Shown piece by piece: positions 54,848-64,000 of a stretch of 64,000 bases of DNA. Below the pieces are notes generated by a model. That model ran no database searches. It was not told where the DNA came from and saw only the letters and a list, made by a program, of their open reading frames with translations. The stretch's first letter is position 1; the number at the start of each line of letters is the position of its first letter. Source of the DNA: Maribacter sedimenticola (GTDB taxonomy: Bacteria; Bacteroidota; Bacteroidia; Flavobacteriales; Flavobacteriaceae); assembly GCF_900188415.1 (NCBI RefSeq), contig NZ_FZNV01000001.1, positions 216,837-280,836 on the forward strand, read 5' to 3'. Position numbers and translations under genes: made by a program.

Positions 54848-56149
54848 TTATTCTTCCCAAAAATCGGGTACTATATTACTCCCTAATAGTGTACAATCTC
54901 CGCATATCTTTGGTACAAATAGATGAGGTCCAAAGCATTGCTCCGTATCAGAATTAGGGCCTACATAACTGATTAAATCAAGGTTTACCTGTTCTATAAT
55001 GGATTGTGGGCAGGGATTGGGCCCAGAAGGACCACTATAACAATACGATTCGTGAGACTCTGGCGCAGTTTTTACTTCGCAGTTAAAAGGATAAGGAGGT
55101 AAAGGTTGTCCCTCATAGAAATCCGTATAATTAAGGAACATTCTCTTTTTGGAAACAGAAACAACATCAAAAAATCCAATAACCGTTCCTTGGCTGCCAT
55201 CATCCAAGGAGAGATTTCCTTCTAAAAATCCCGGTTGTACCTGTGAAAAAATATTGCCGGACTGACTAAAATTATTTAGTTGTTCGTAAAAACCGTAGGA
55301 TTCTGAACCTGCGACGGACTGTGTAACCTCTATACTATATCTATGGGTTAATATGTAATTGTCCTTGGCTACAAAGTGAACCATGAAATTATTTATACCA
55401 CTACTGTTCGTATTGGTATTTTGAGTCTGAATAATGGTATTGGACGATGCATAGCCGTAACAGGTTTGTTGTTCGTTTACCCGGTCCACGATTTCTAGGT
55501 CATAAGTTGGTACAGGTAAAGCACAAGGATCGTAATTGGTTAATTTAAAATCTTTCTGGGTCCAGTTTGGAGCAATAATCTTATAGGTTTCTTCATAGGT
55601 GTAGCGTAAGTTTTTTACATTGCCCTCAACCCCGGAATTGTTCAGGAAAATGCCAATGCCTTCAATGCCCGAGGCATTGGTGGTTTTAGCGGCATAAACA
55701 TCTGCAATAGTGGAAATTCCTTCAATTTTCATGGCTTTGGATGAATAGGTTGCTCCATCTGTCGTTGCTATGTTCAATGCATAGGTATTAGTAGGATCGG
55801 CAGCAAATTCAGTACTGCTTTCATAAATTCCCGGGCTAGTTTCATTAAAGCCATATAGGGTTCCAGATCCATCTACTATGGATACCGTGGCATTACGTTC
55901 ATAAGGGACCAAATCCCTGTTGATATCACGTATAGGAACATATGGATTGTAAATGGAATCTATGCCAAGGTCCGTTAGGGTATCCATTCTGCTCAGGACC
56001 ACACGATGTGTTTTGAGTTCGTTTGTCAACGTAGCCTCTACGATTAGGATTTTATTGGTAGTGTCATTGGAACCAATTCCTAGGTCTACCTCGTCAATGC
56101 AGGAAACCAATAGTGTAAAAAGGGTTATGATGATCGCTATTCTTTTCAT
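54848..56149 (-). CDS. DUF4249 lipoprotein
   Basis: 433 residues with lipobox LLVSCIDEVDLG (Cys17). DUF4249 hallmarks include LIVEATLTNELKTHRVVLSRMDTL and a beta-sandwich N-terminal half. Cys-rich motifs near the C-terminus (CEVKTAPESHESYCYSGP and KICGDCTLLG) could be disulphide-bonded. In Bacteroidota, DUF4249 genes follow a TonB receptor gene, as here (40-base gap), and the protein may act as its surface partner, like a SusD analogue; that is inference. Confidence 0.85.
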   Translation of the reverse strand: MKRIAIIITLFTLLVSCIDEVDLGIGSNDTTNKILIVEATLTNELKTHRVVLSRMDTLTDLGIDSIYNPYVPIRDINRDLVPYERNATVSIVDGSGTLYGFNETSPGIYESSTEFAADPTNTYALNIATTDGATYSSKAMKIEGISTIADVYAAKTTNASGIEGIGIFLNNSGVEGNVKNLRYTYEETYKIIAPNWTQKDFKLTNYDPCALPVPTYDLEIVDRVNEQQTCYGYASSNTIIQTQNTNTNSSGINNFMVHFVAKDNYILTHRYSIEVTQSVAGSESYGFYEQLNNFSQSGNIFSQVQPGFLEGNLSLDDGSQGTVIGFFDVVSVSKKRMFLNYTDFYEGQPLPPYPFNCEVKTAPESHESYCYSGPSGPNPCPQSIIEQVNLDLISYVGPNSDTEQCFGPHLFVPKICGDCTLLGSNIVPDFWEE

Positions 56150-56189
56150 TGAATATTGTTTATATCAGAGGGACTTATTAACGCTATTT

Positions 56190-59039
56190 TTAAAATTTAA
56201 AATTATAGGTGATAGATGGTATGGGGATTGCAAAAATTGAACTTTGTAATGCTTTGACTTCACCATCATCTGTAACAAAAAATACGGAGTACGGATTATT
56301 TCTCCCTAAAACGTTATAAACCGAAATGGTTACAAAACTATGCGCCAACTTATTTTTTTTATGGTTTCCCTCAATATTCACCCCCAGGTCCAACCGGTAG
56401 AAATCAGGAATTCTAAAAGCATTTCTATCGCTAAAGGCTACATAATCGGAATTGTTATATCTAAATGTACCTATAGGGTAAGTAATGGGCCTACCGGTTT
56501 GGTACACGAAATTGGCAGATACACTATACCTTCTTGAAAACTTATAATTGGTCACTAAACTTACATCATGGGGCTTATCAAAATTTGATGGAAAGTAGTT
56601 GCCATTATTGATACGTTCTTCGCTAAAATCACTATCAAATTTATAAAACGATCTAGAATACGTATAGCCCAACCACCCGTTTAAGTTTCCGGATTTCTTT
56701 TTTAATAAAAGTTCCACACCATACGCTTTTCCATCACCTTGTAACACTTGGGTCTCTACATTTTCATTCAAAAAAAGATTGGCGCCGGTTTTAAAATCAA
56801 GTACGTTCTGCATTCGCTTATAATAGCCTTCCAAACTAATTTCAAACATATTGTCCTTTAAATTCTTATAAAAACCTAATGAAGCTTGATAACCAGTTTG
56901 TGGTGAAATATTTAAATCTGATAACTTCCAGGTATCAATTGGCGAAACTGTGGTATTGTTGGATAGGGTGTGCAAAAACTGATATGAATTATTGATACTA
57001 GCCTTTACCGAAAAATCCGGGGCCAATAGATATCGGGCAGAAATTCGAGCTTCTGGTCCACCATATGTTTTAATGGCTTCTGCACTTCCATATGAAAGGG
57101 TATCTTGAACAGTAGATTCGTTTTTTGGCGAATTCTCTTCATATGTACGTTGGGTGGCAGAACCTAGAGCGGCAAAGCCTGCAAGTCTTACTCCCATGTT
57201 AATGGTCAACTTATCGTTAACTTTAAGTTCGTCCCCAATAAAAAGGGCGCCCTCTACAGCTTGTTCCTCATCAATATAAATTGGGGATATTGCAGAGGAA
57301 TTGTCCTTAGGTTCCAAACTGCCTGGGTTTACACCATAATATTTGGCGGAGATACCGTAATCCAATGTATGTTTATCATTTGCTGTCTTGCGTATTTTAT
57401 ATTTTACTTCCGTTTCATTTATACTGTAGTCCAAATCAAAATCTGTATTGGAGGAGCTTTCATAATCAATTCCAAACCCATAGTTACTATTGGCTATTAT
57501 TAAAGCATTTGTGGTCTTGTCATTAATTCTGTGATCCCATCTGGCGGAAAATAGTCGGTTACTATAATTATAAAGAGAGTCTGAGGTTATACTGAAGGCA
57601 TCACGGCTATAATATGCGGTGGCCTTTATTTCATTGTTATCGTCCAATTTATCATGGTATTTTACTATACCGTCAAAAAAAGATGCATTACTATTCTTTA
57701 AAGATTCCTCGTCCAAGGATTTTAAAATCCAATCTGCATAGGCGCCCCTACCTCCTATGATTAAAGATGAACGGTCTTTCTTTAAGGGTATTTCCAATGC
57801 TAAATTTCCGGTGACGGGCCCAATGGAACCTTCTCCTGAAAATTTTTCAACATTTCCATTTTTAGTGCGTATATCAAATACAGATGATAGTCTTCCTCCA
57901 AATTCTACCGGGATTGCTCCTTTGTAAATTTCTACACCTTTCGTCGTAAAAGGGTTTAAAGCTTGGAATATGCCAAAGAAATGTTGTGGGGTATATATGA
58001 CGGCATCATCTAGCAGAACAAGATTTTGGTCCGTTTTACCGCCACGTACGTTTAGGCCAGTGGCACCTTCCCCTGCGGATGAAATTCCGGGTAAAGCTTT
58101 CGCAACTTGCAAAATATCACGTTCTCCAAGTACCAATGGTATATTTTTGGAGGTTTCGGAATCTATCTGTTCGCTACCTGTAATGGCCTCTTCTACATTT
58201 TTAAATGCATCGGCCTCTACTACAACCTCGTCCAATTGCTGCAGTCCCTCTTCAAGAAATAAATTTAAAGAACCATTATTGTACATGATGATCTCCCTTT
58301 CCGTAGATGCTATACCCATGGCCCTAATATTTAATATATGATATCCCACAGGTAATAATAAGGTATAGGTTCCGGTAGCATCTGTAACCGTAGCTAAATT
58401 GGTGCCCTTAACGCGTATGGTCAAATCCTGTATAAGTTCTCCGCTCTTGGCATTTATAGCCTTACCGGTTAATACATAACGTTCTTGAAGGTCGTTTAAG
58501 TCACTTTTGCCAATTTTTGCAACAGGATAGGTTTTTTTGGTTTGCGAAGTGGTATAGAAAGGAGGGGGTGGTGGAGCCTTAACTTTTGGTTCGTTTGTAC
58601 CAATTTGGTCGGTATTTGTTTTGTTTCCGAAAAAACCTGCAGGTAGTTCGTCATAAATTATTGTATTCTCCAAAAGTACGATACGCTGTTCATCTTCAAT
58701 TATATAATAGTTCAATGAGGTTTTGTTAAGGGCCAAATCAAGAATATTCTGTAGGTCCAAATCGTCAAATGCCAGAGTGACCGAATCATTCTCGATCCAT
58801 GGGTCTAAATAATAGAATTGATAAGTGGTCTTACGTTCAATATCCATTAAAAGCTGCACTAAGGGGATATTGTTATAATTACCGGACAAGGTTTTGGTTT
58901 CCTGACTTACAGCGGTAATAAACATGAATGAAAACAGACATGTAAATATTGTACACTTTATAGGATTTTGGCTTTTATAAAAAAAACGGAAAATAAAATT
59001 AGGTGTACCTATACAACAGTTTTTTTGTTTGGTGGTCAT
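56190..59039 (-). CDS. TonB-dependent receptor with STN domain
   Basis: 949 residues: an unusually long N-terminal lead with a hydrophobic segment ending AVSQ (about 46), a secretin/TonB short N-terminal (STN) domain (about 50-120; NIPLVQLLMDIERKTTYQFYYLDPWIE), a CarboxypepD_reg-like domain (about 190-275), a plug (NLVLLDDAVIYTPQHFFGIFQALNPF) and a barrel ending YNFKF. STN domains usually signal to FecR-type anti-sigma proteins, but no FecR or FecI gene is adjacent. It is the first gene of the DUF4249 triad. Confidence 0.92.
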   Translation of the reverse strand: MTTKQKNCCIGTPNFIFRFFYKSQNPIKCTIFTCLFSFMFITAVSQETKTLSGNYNNIPLVQLLMDIERKTTYQFYYLDPWIENDSVTLAFDDLDLQNILDLALNKTSLNYYIIEDEQRIVLLENTIIYDELPAGFFGNKTNTDQIGTNEPKVKAPPPPPFYTTSQTKKTYPVAKIGKSDLNDLQERYVLTGKAINAKSGELIQDLTIRVKGTNLATVTDATGTYTLLLPVGYHILNIRAMGIASTEREIIMYNNGSLNLFLEEGLQQLDEVVVEADAFKNVEEAITGSEQIDSETSKNIPLVLGERDILQVAKALPGISSAGEGATGLNVRGGKTDQNLVLLDDAVIYTPQHFFGIFQALNPFTTKGVEIYKGAIPVEFGGRLSSVFDIRTKNGNVEKFSGEGSIGPVTGNLALEIPLKKDRSSLIIGGRGAYADWILKSLDEESLKNSNASFFDGIVKYHDKLDDNNEIKATAYYSRDAFSITSDSLYNYSNRLFSARWDHRINDKTTNALIIANSNYGFGIDYESSSNTDFDLDYSINETEVKYKIRKTANDKHTLDYGISAKYYGVNPGSLEPKDNSSAISPIYIDEEQAVEGALFIGDELKVNDKLTINMGVRLAGFAALGSATQRTYEENSPKNESTVQDTLSYGSAEAIKTYGGPEARISARYLLAPDFSVKASINNSYQFLHTLSNNTTVSPIDTWKLSDLNISPQTGYQASLGFYKNLKDNMFEISLEGYYKRMQNVLDFKTGANLFLNENVETQVLQGDGKAYGVELLLKKKSGNLNGWLGYTYSRSFYKFDSDFSEERINNGNYFPSNFDKPHDVSLVTNYKFSRRYSVSANFVYQTGRPITYPIGTFRYNNSDYVAFSDRNAFRIPDFYRLDLGVNIEGNHKKNKLAHSFVTISVYNVLGRNNPYSVFFVTDDGEVKALQSSIFAIPIPSITYNFKF

Positions 59040-59852
59040 GAAATGTAATTGGTTGGCTAGCTACAATATAGCGAAAGGACCACAATAATAAAAACTTGTT
59101 CCTTGTATATTCTTATGATGAGAGGATAATTATGGGTATAGAAATTTTAGGGTAACAATTTTATGAATTTATGGACTCTTGAAAAATACATTATGGTCAT
59201 AATTCATTAATAATCTACACCACAAAAATCAAATTTTTAGATAAGGCTAAAAATTTGATTTTTTTTAGTTAAAATAATCTTAAATATATTATTCAATAAG
59301 GTTATTAAAGTAGGAAAAATAATATAATTATTCTGCTGTTACTGTGTTTTATTATACTTTTCATGTGATGAAATGAGTGTAAAATGTATTAGCTACTAAT
59401 GCTTGACATATTAGAATATTATTTTTCATCCTCTTGGTTTTTATAGAAATCACTATAAAATGGAAACGTGTTATACATCGATAATACACATAAAATACAG
59501 GGCTATTAAGAGGTTTAAAAAGTCATTTTGTGTTTTATGTATGTTCTCTGTGAGTCTTAATTTATGGGTAATTATAAATTTTTGGATTTTGATATTTACG
59601 CAAACGTTATAGTAAGCAGGCAATAAATATATAGGTATGATTTTGCATGATTATTTTATAGTTGTAAAATAAGAAAATGATATTTTAAATAGAATACAAT
59701 TCTTAATTAAAACGTAAGTAAAAGACTACATCTACTTTGGTTAATCGACGAATGACATACAAATTTCGACGATACACAACAAAAAAGTGATTCCTGCCTA
59801 CACCATACAATACTTTTATACTTCAGTGTGGGAACTCTAACAATATTTTTAA
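59040..59852. other. Long AT-rich intergenic region
   Basis: 813 bases between divergent genes, without a credible CDS. It contains a strong 17-base hairpin with T run at 59224-59266, and nothing else that I can assign. Promoters for the TonB receptor and for the giant secreted protein must lie here, but no good TAnnTTTG match is close to either start. Confidence 0.6.
59224..59266. terminator. Orphan terminator-like hairpin
   Basis: 17-base stem (AAAAATCAAATTTTTAG and its complement, 59224-59240 and 59247-59263) with loop ATAAGG and a T run reaching 59266. Both strands end in T-rich tails. No annotated gene ends here, so it may end an unknown small RNA or long antisense leader. Confidence 0.55.
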
Positions 59853-62800
59853 ATGAAAAACGTAACATTCAATAAATCAATCGCAAAAAAATCCAATTTG
59901 GCGATTTCATCCAATACATTTTATCATTTCATCATTACCAAAGTAAAGATGTGTACTTACCCCCAAAAGTCTATGTCAAAAAAAATTTCCCATTTGTTCC
60001 CTAGTAATATTTCATCCATTTATAAAAATAATTGGTTGAAATTCTCTTTTGTGGCCTTATTATTTGTATTGATGGGTAATACCACGGCCAATGCTCAAAA
60101 TTTTGAATCCGTAGCGGTGCAAAGTGTCATTTCAGGTTCAGGTACTTCCAATGCTCTTTTTGCGGTTACTTCAACTGAACCTTCATTGACCAGGGTCAGG
60201 GCACAGGTAATTGCTGGTCAACCTGGACAATTTATTCAAAGTGGAAATGATATACAATTTACTTCAAATGCAGCAGGTTCCGGTTTTGCAAATAACCTTT
60301 CCCAAATACAATTTACTTTTTTGCAATCGGACGGTTTAACTCCTATAGCTGCTACTGATTTTAGATTTAAGGTTAACGATATAGATGGACCAAATAATGA
60401 AGCCCTGGGTACTACATGTACTTCCGGACTACGTTTTATTGCCACTGCCGACCCCACCAATTTGGACATTCAAAATACGGATGGGGTAAACACTTTTGCA
60501 ATAGGTACACAAACAGAAAGTAATGGTGCCCCAAGTAGGGTTATGTTAGAATTTAATGATATCTCCTCTGTTGTACTTTTTAATTATGCCAATAACGGAT
60601 TTTTGAAAATATTTGACTTAAATGATGAATTGCTTATTAATACCCCGTTATATTCTGTTTGCTTAAAAGATACCGATGGTGACGGAATAAACGATATTGA
60701 TGACGATGATGATGATAATGACGGAATTTTGGATGTTGTGGAAGCTAACGGTAATGACCCGGATGGTGACCATGACGGTGATGGTTTACCAAATTTTTTG
60801 GATACTGCGGATAATACAGGGGAATCCATTACCTATATCAATAATGCAGATGGCACACAAACAGATTATACCGATGCAAATTCTGATGGAGTTCCAGATA
60901 TTTTTGAAGCTAGTGCAGATGCGGATGCTTTGCCAAATCATTTGGACCTTGATAGTGATGGGGACGGTATTCCTGATAATGTGGAGGCACAAACAACTTT
61001 TAGCTATATAGCACCTAATGGGGTTTATGATGCCAATGGGGTAGATACGGCTTATCCAAACGGACTTACTCCAATTAATAATGATGGGGTAGATAATGAA
61101 GACTTTTTGGATTTGGACAGTGATAATGATGGCGTTAATGACACCGTAGAAGCAGGCTTGTCATTATCGAATACAGATACAGATAACGATGGTCTGGATG
61201 AAAATATAGATACTTCGGTAGGTTATACAGATGCAAACGGAACTATTAATACTCCTTCTGCCTTACCCAACAATCAAAATTCAGCGACTGCCGAAGTAGA
61301 TTTTCGTGACCCCTTTGATGAATGTGGGTCAGTGGATACGGATAATGATGGCATTTTTGATGAATGTGACGACGACGACGATAATGATGGTATTTTAGAT
61401 GTCAACGAAGGTATATGTACACCCCAACAGTCAGGTACTTGGGTAGGTTCTACATCAGATAGAACATATGATTATGGAGATGGCTTAATTGTTCGTATGA
61501 CTACGGCTTCAAATAGCTTAGGTACAGGTAGTTTTAATGCAAGTGGTACAGGTTTTTGGTCAGAGAATTTGGCAGGAAATACCTCAATAGAAGGTGTTTT
61601 TACATTTGGTCAAAGTCTTACGGTTAGTTTTGAAGATGATTTAGGAAATCCGGTATTTATTGATAGTCCAATAATTCATTTTGATCGTATAGGTGGCTCT
61701 GATGGCACAACGCAGAATTCAGCAGAAATTACGCTACAAGGAGGGCTAAATTGGACCCAACTTGCAGGTACCGATGATTTTCAATCAACGCTAACTACGG
61801 TTAGGGATGGCGGCGCCGGCAGAACGGAAGGTATTGCAGCAAATGGTTATACTTCGGAATCTTCACAAAATGATATAGATGGTACTGCTTCGGGTAGTTT
61901 ACAAATAATGGGTACGGTAAGTACTTTTACCTTATCTATGCCTAAGGCAACTACTGGACCGGGTGGCACCCAAGATGGTATAGAATTTATAATTTTTGCT
62001 TGTGATTCACAGGATACGGATAATGATGATATTTATGATTACTTGGATACGGATAGTGATAACGATGGTTGTAATGATGTCATTGAGGCCGGTCATATTG
62101 ATGATAATAATGATGGTGAAGTGGATGGTACAGGCTATGGTACAAATGGTAGGGTTACAGGTGCAACTACATCTTATACGGGAACAACCGCCGGTGTAAC
62201 TATTGCGGCAGAAACCACTATAGATACTGCGCCATCAGACCAAGAGGAACGTGTAGGTGATGATGCGGTTTTTACGGTAGTAGCATCTGCTTTAGAGGCT
62301 TCTGCCATTATAGGTGGTACACCTTCCTATGATATTAACGCAAATCCGAAATTAACTTACCAATGGCAAGTAAGTACAGATTCTGGAGCTAGTTTTTCAG
62401 ATATTTCAGGTGCAACAAATGCTAGCTTAACCGTCCAAGATGTTACCCCTATTATGGATGGTAATATTTATAAGGTTTTGGTCAAACAAACCAACAATGC
62501 ATGTCCAGAAGAAGCACAGGCTACATTAACGGTAATCAACAAGGTAGATGCCATTAATGATGATGAAACAATTACTGCGGTCCAAGGCTTTTTTGGAGCA
62601 ACAGATGTGTTGAATGTATACGATAATGATGAATTTAATGGAGCCGCTCTTAATCCAGCTAGTGTAACCATTACTCCTGTAACCAATGGTCCATTGAGTG
62701 TAAACGGAGATGGCTCGGTGGATGTAGCCAGCAATACAGCTCCTAATATTTATACAATAGACTATCAAATATGTGATGCTTCTAATCCAACAAATTGTGA

Positions 62801-64000
62801 TATTGCAACTGTAACCATAACCGTTGGTCCAAATAACCTGCCAACTGCAGAAGATGATGCATTCACCGCGAATGAAGATAGTTCAAATAATGATTTAGAT
62901 GTTTTAGCCGATAATGGTAACGGAGCTGATGATTTCGGTCTTGATGGACCTAACTCAAGTACGATTACATTGCCTTTATTTACTACAGCAAATGGTGGTA
63001 CGGTATCAGTAAATGATAATAGCACGCCAACAGACCCTACAGACGATTCCATTATCTACACACCTGCACTAGATTTCGTAGGTGATGATACATTTGACTA
63101 TACTATTACAGATGCCAATAATGATTCTTCTACAGCTACAGTTACTGTAACTGTAAGTACACTTCTACTAGTGGCGAACGACGATGCCACACCAGCGCAG
63201 CTGACCGCCGTAAACGGATTCACGGGAGGCGATGCAGGAGATGTAACGACGAACGATACTCTTAACGGAGTTGCGGTAGACGATAACGATATCAACATTA
63301 CGATTACGGATATCGATGGATTGACAGGCGTAACGATAGCAACGGACGGTACGTTGACGGTACCCGCGGACACCCCTGCAGGAACCTATAATGTAGAATA
63401 CAGCATCTGTGAAAAGCTGAACACATCCAATTGTGATACGGCCATCGCAACGATAACTGTGGAAGCAGCCGCAATTGTGGCGAACGACGATGCCACACCA
63501 GCGCAGCTGACCGCCGTAAACGGATTCACGGGAGGCGATGCAGGCGATGTAACGACGAACGATACGTTGAACGGAGTCGCAGTTGACGACAACGATATCA
63601 ACATTACGATCACGGATATCGGCGGACTGACAGGCGTTACGATTGCTGCCGACGGTACGTTGACGGTACCCGCGGACACCCCTGCAGGAACCTATAACGT
63701 AGAATACAGCATCTGTGAAAAGCTGAACACATCCAATTGTGATACGGCCATCGCAACGATAGTGGTAGAAGCGGCCGCCATAGTGGCGAACGACGATGCC
63801 ACCCCAGCGGACCTTACCGCCGTAAACGGCAAGGATGGCGGTATTGCAGGCGATGTAACGACGAACGACACGTTGAACGGAGTTGTCGTCGATGACAACG
63901 ATATCAACATTACGATTACGGATATCGACGGACTGACGGGCGTAACGATAGCTGCCGACGGTACGTTGACGGTACCTGCGGACACCCCTGCAGGAACCTA
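59853..64000 (+). CDS. Giant secreted calcium-binding repeat protein (partial, runs off window)
   Basis: The frame is open from ATG 59853 to the end of the window (1382 codons, no stop). A hydrophobic signal core ends TTANAQ (about residue 82); the leader is unusually long, so ATG 59973 ([10 protein letters not shown]) may be the true start. Acidic thrombospondin type 3-like calcium loops ([46 protein letters not shown]) occur from residue 274. Ig/cadherin-like domains follow, then three tandem 102-residue repeats starting VANDDATPA (63171, 63477, 63783). It looks like a gliding- or adhesion-type surface protein; the C-terminus is not seen. Confidence 0.85.
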   Translation, partial: MKNVTFNKSIAKKSNLAISSNTFYHFIITKVKMCTYPQKSMSKKISHLFPSNISSIYKNNWLKFSFVALLFVLMGNTTANAQNFESVAVQSVISGSGTSNALFAVTSTEPSLTRVRAQVIAGQPGQFIQSGNDIQFTSNAAGSGFANNLSQIQFTFLQSDGLTPIAATDFRFKVNDIDGPNNEALGTTCTSGLRFIATADPTNLDIQNTDGVNTFAIGTQTESNGAPSRVMLEFNDISSVVLFNYANNGFLKIFDLNDELLINTPLYSVCLKDTDGDGINDIDDDDDDNDGILDVVEANGNDPDGDHDGDGLPNFLDTADNTGESITYINNADGTQTDYTDANSDGVPDIFEASADADALPNHLDLDSDGDGIPDNVEAQTTFSYIAPNGVYDANGVDTAYPNGLTPINNDGVDNEDFLDLDSDNDGVNDTVEAGLSLSNTDTDNDGLDENIDTSVGYTDANGTINTPSALPNNQNSATAEVDFRDPFDECGSVDTDNDGIFDECDDDDDNDGILDVNEGICTPQQSGTWVGSTSDRTYDYGDGLIVRMTTASNSLGTGSFNASGTGFWSENLAGNTSIEGVFTFGQSLTVSFEDDLGNPVFIDSPIIHFDRIGGSDGTTQNSAEITLQGGLNWTQLAGTDDFQSTLTTVRDGGAGRTEGIAANGYTSESSQNDIDGTASGSLQIMGTVSTFTLSMPKATTGPGGTQDGIEFIIFACDSQDTDNDDIYDYLDTDSDNDGCNDVIEAGHIDDNNDGEVDGTGYGTNGRVTGATTSYTGTTAGVTIAAETTIDTAPSDQEERVGDDAVFTVVASALEASAIIGGTPSYDINANPKLTYQWQVSTDSGASFSDISGATNASLTVQDVTPIMDGNIYKVLVKQTNNACPEEAQATLTVINKVDAINDDETITAVQGFFGATDVLNVYDNDEFNGAALNPASVTITPVTNGPLSVNGDGSVDVASNTAPNIYTIDYQICDASNPTNCDIATVTITVGPNNLPTAEDDAFTANEDSSNNDLDVLADNGNGADDFGLDGPNSSTITLPLFTTANGGTVSVNDNSTPTDPTDDSIIYTPALDFVGDDTFDYTITDANNDSSTATVTVTVSTLLLVANDDATPAQLTAVNGFTGGDAGDVTTNDTLNGVAVDDNDINITITDIDGLTGVTIATDGTLTVPADTPAGTYNVEYSICEKLNTSNCDTAIATITVEAAAIVANDDATPAQLTAVNGFTGGDAGDVTTNDTLNGVAVDDNDINITITDIGGLTGVTIAADGTLTVPADTPAGTYNVEYSICEKLNTSNCDTAIATIVVEAAAIVANDDATPADLTAVNGKDGGIAGDVTTNDTLNGVVVDDNDINITITDIDGLTGVTIAADGTLTVPADTPAGT
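63171..64000 (+). repeat. Three tandem 306-base repeats inside the giant secreted protein gene
   Basis: Copies begin at 63171, 63477 and 63783 (the third is cut by the window), exactly 306 bases apart, so the reading frame is kept. Copies 1 and 2 differ by about three residues in 102. The repeats are clearly GC-richer than the flanks, with many ACG, GCG and GAC codons, and cause stop-free antisense frames. Domains just before them (from about 62540) are diverged relatives of the same unit. Confidence 0.95.

Noticed and set aside
63098..63985. Three similar stop-free minus-strand frames of about 91-97 codons
   Set aside because: They are exact antisense shadows of the 306-base tandem repeats; the plus frame carries a sensible domain and continues from upstream.
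63171..64000. Regular repeats considered as a CRISPR array
   Set aside because: The unit is 306 bases, keeps the reading frame and lacks repeat-spacer structure; no cas genes are present.
1..64000. Insertion sequences, prophage genes, integrases, toxin-antitoxin pairs
   Set aside because: No transposase, integrase, phage structural or restriction gene was recognised.

Overview
The window is a stretch of chromosome from a marine member of the Flavobacteriaceae (phylum Bacteroidota). This rests on the low GC content, the SusC/SusD pair, the many TonB-dependent receptors with carboxypeptidase-like N-terminal domains, DUF4249, DUF3078 and UnbV/ASPIC proteins, and promoters of the Bacteroidota type (TTG, 19 bases, TAnnTTTG). 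A vanadium-dependent haloperoxidase and a lycopene cyclase suggest a pigmented, alga-associated relative of Zobellia or Maribacter; the genus is inference.

Layout. 1-1.2 kb: end of a YicC-like gene, then gmk and nadD. 1.2-6.2 kb (minus): a DUF6503-like protein, a Pit phosphate transporter with a PhoU-like tail, an OprP-type porin and a small secreted protein. 6.3-16.6 kb: dgt, DUF3078, dxs, tadA, a cold-shock protein, a ClC protein and aspS. 16.8-23.9 kb: a small MORN-repeat protein, then a TetR-TolC-adaptor-RND efflux operon. 24-25 kb: an ECF sigma factor overlapping a small membrane protein. 25-36.7 kb (minus): susC, susD, a large UnbV/FG-GAP lipoprotein, a vanadium haloperoxidase lipoprotein and a second UnbV/FG-GAP protein, with a divergent GntR-type regulator at 37.1 kb. 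38.3-40.4 kb: a prenyl diphosphate synthase facing lycopene cyclase. 40.5-44.3 kb: a TonB receptor divergent from a DtxR-type repressor and a ZIP transporter. 44.4-47.8 kb: small envelope proteins. 47.9-50.5 kb: feoA-feoB plus a 49-residue Cys-rich membrane protein. 50.6-53 kb: a SCO1-like protein, rseP and tRNA-Asn. 53-59 kb: a TonB receptor-DUF4249-macroglobulin-like triad. 59.9 kb to the end: the start of a giant calcium-binding, repeat-rich secreted protein that runs off the window.

How it fits together. The most unusual locus is 25-37 kb. It looks like a nutrient-uptake operon, but the usual glycan-degrading enzymes are replaced by a haloperoxidase and two UnbV/ASPIC proteins, and a strong hairpin separates susCD from the rest. 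Three metal-linked units (the DtxR/ZIP/TonB receptor group, Feo, and SCO1) lie within 11 kb of each other. A palindromic operator sits directly on the TonB receptor promoter. A direct-repeat motif with Pho-box-like spacing occurs three times, including in front of the phosphate transporter, and may mark a phosphate-starvation regulon. No insertion sequence, prophage or CRISPR array was seen.
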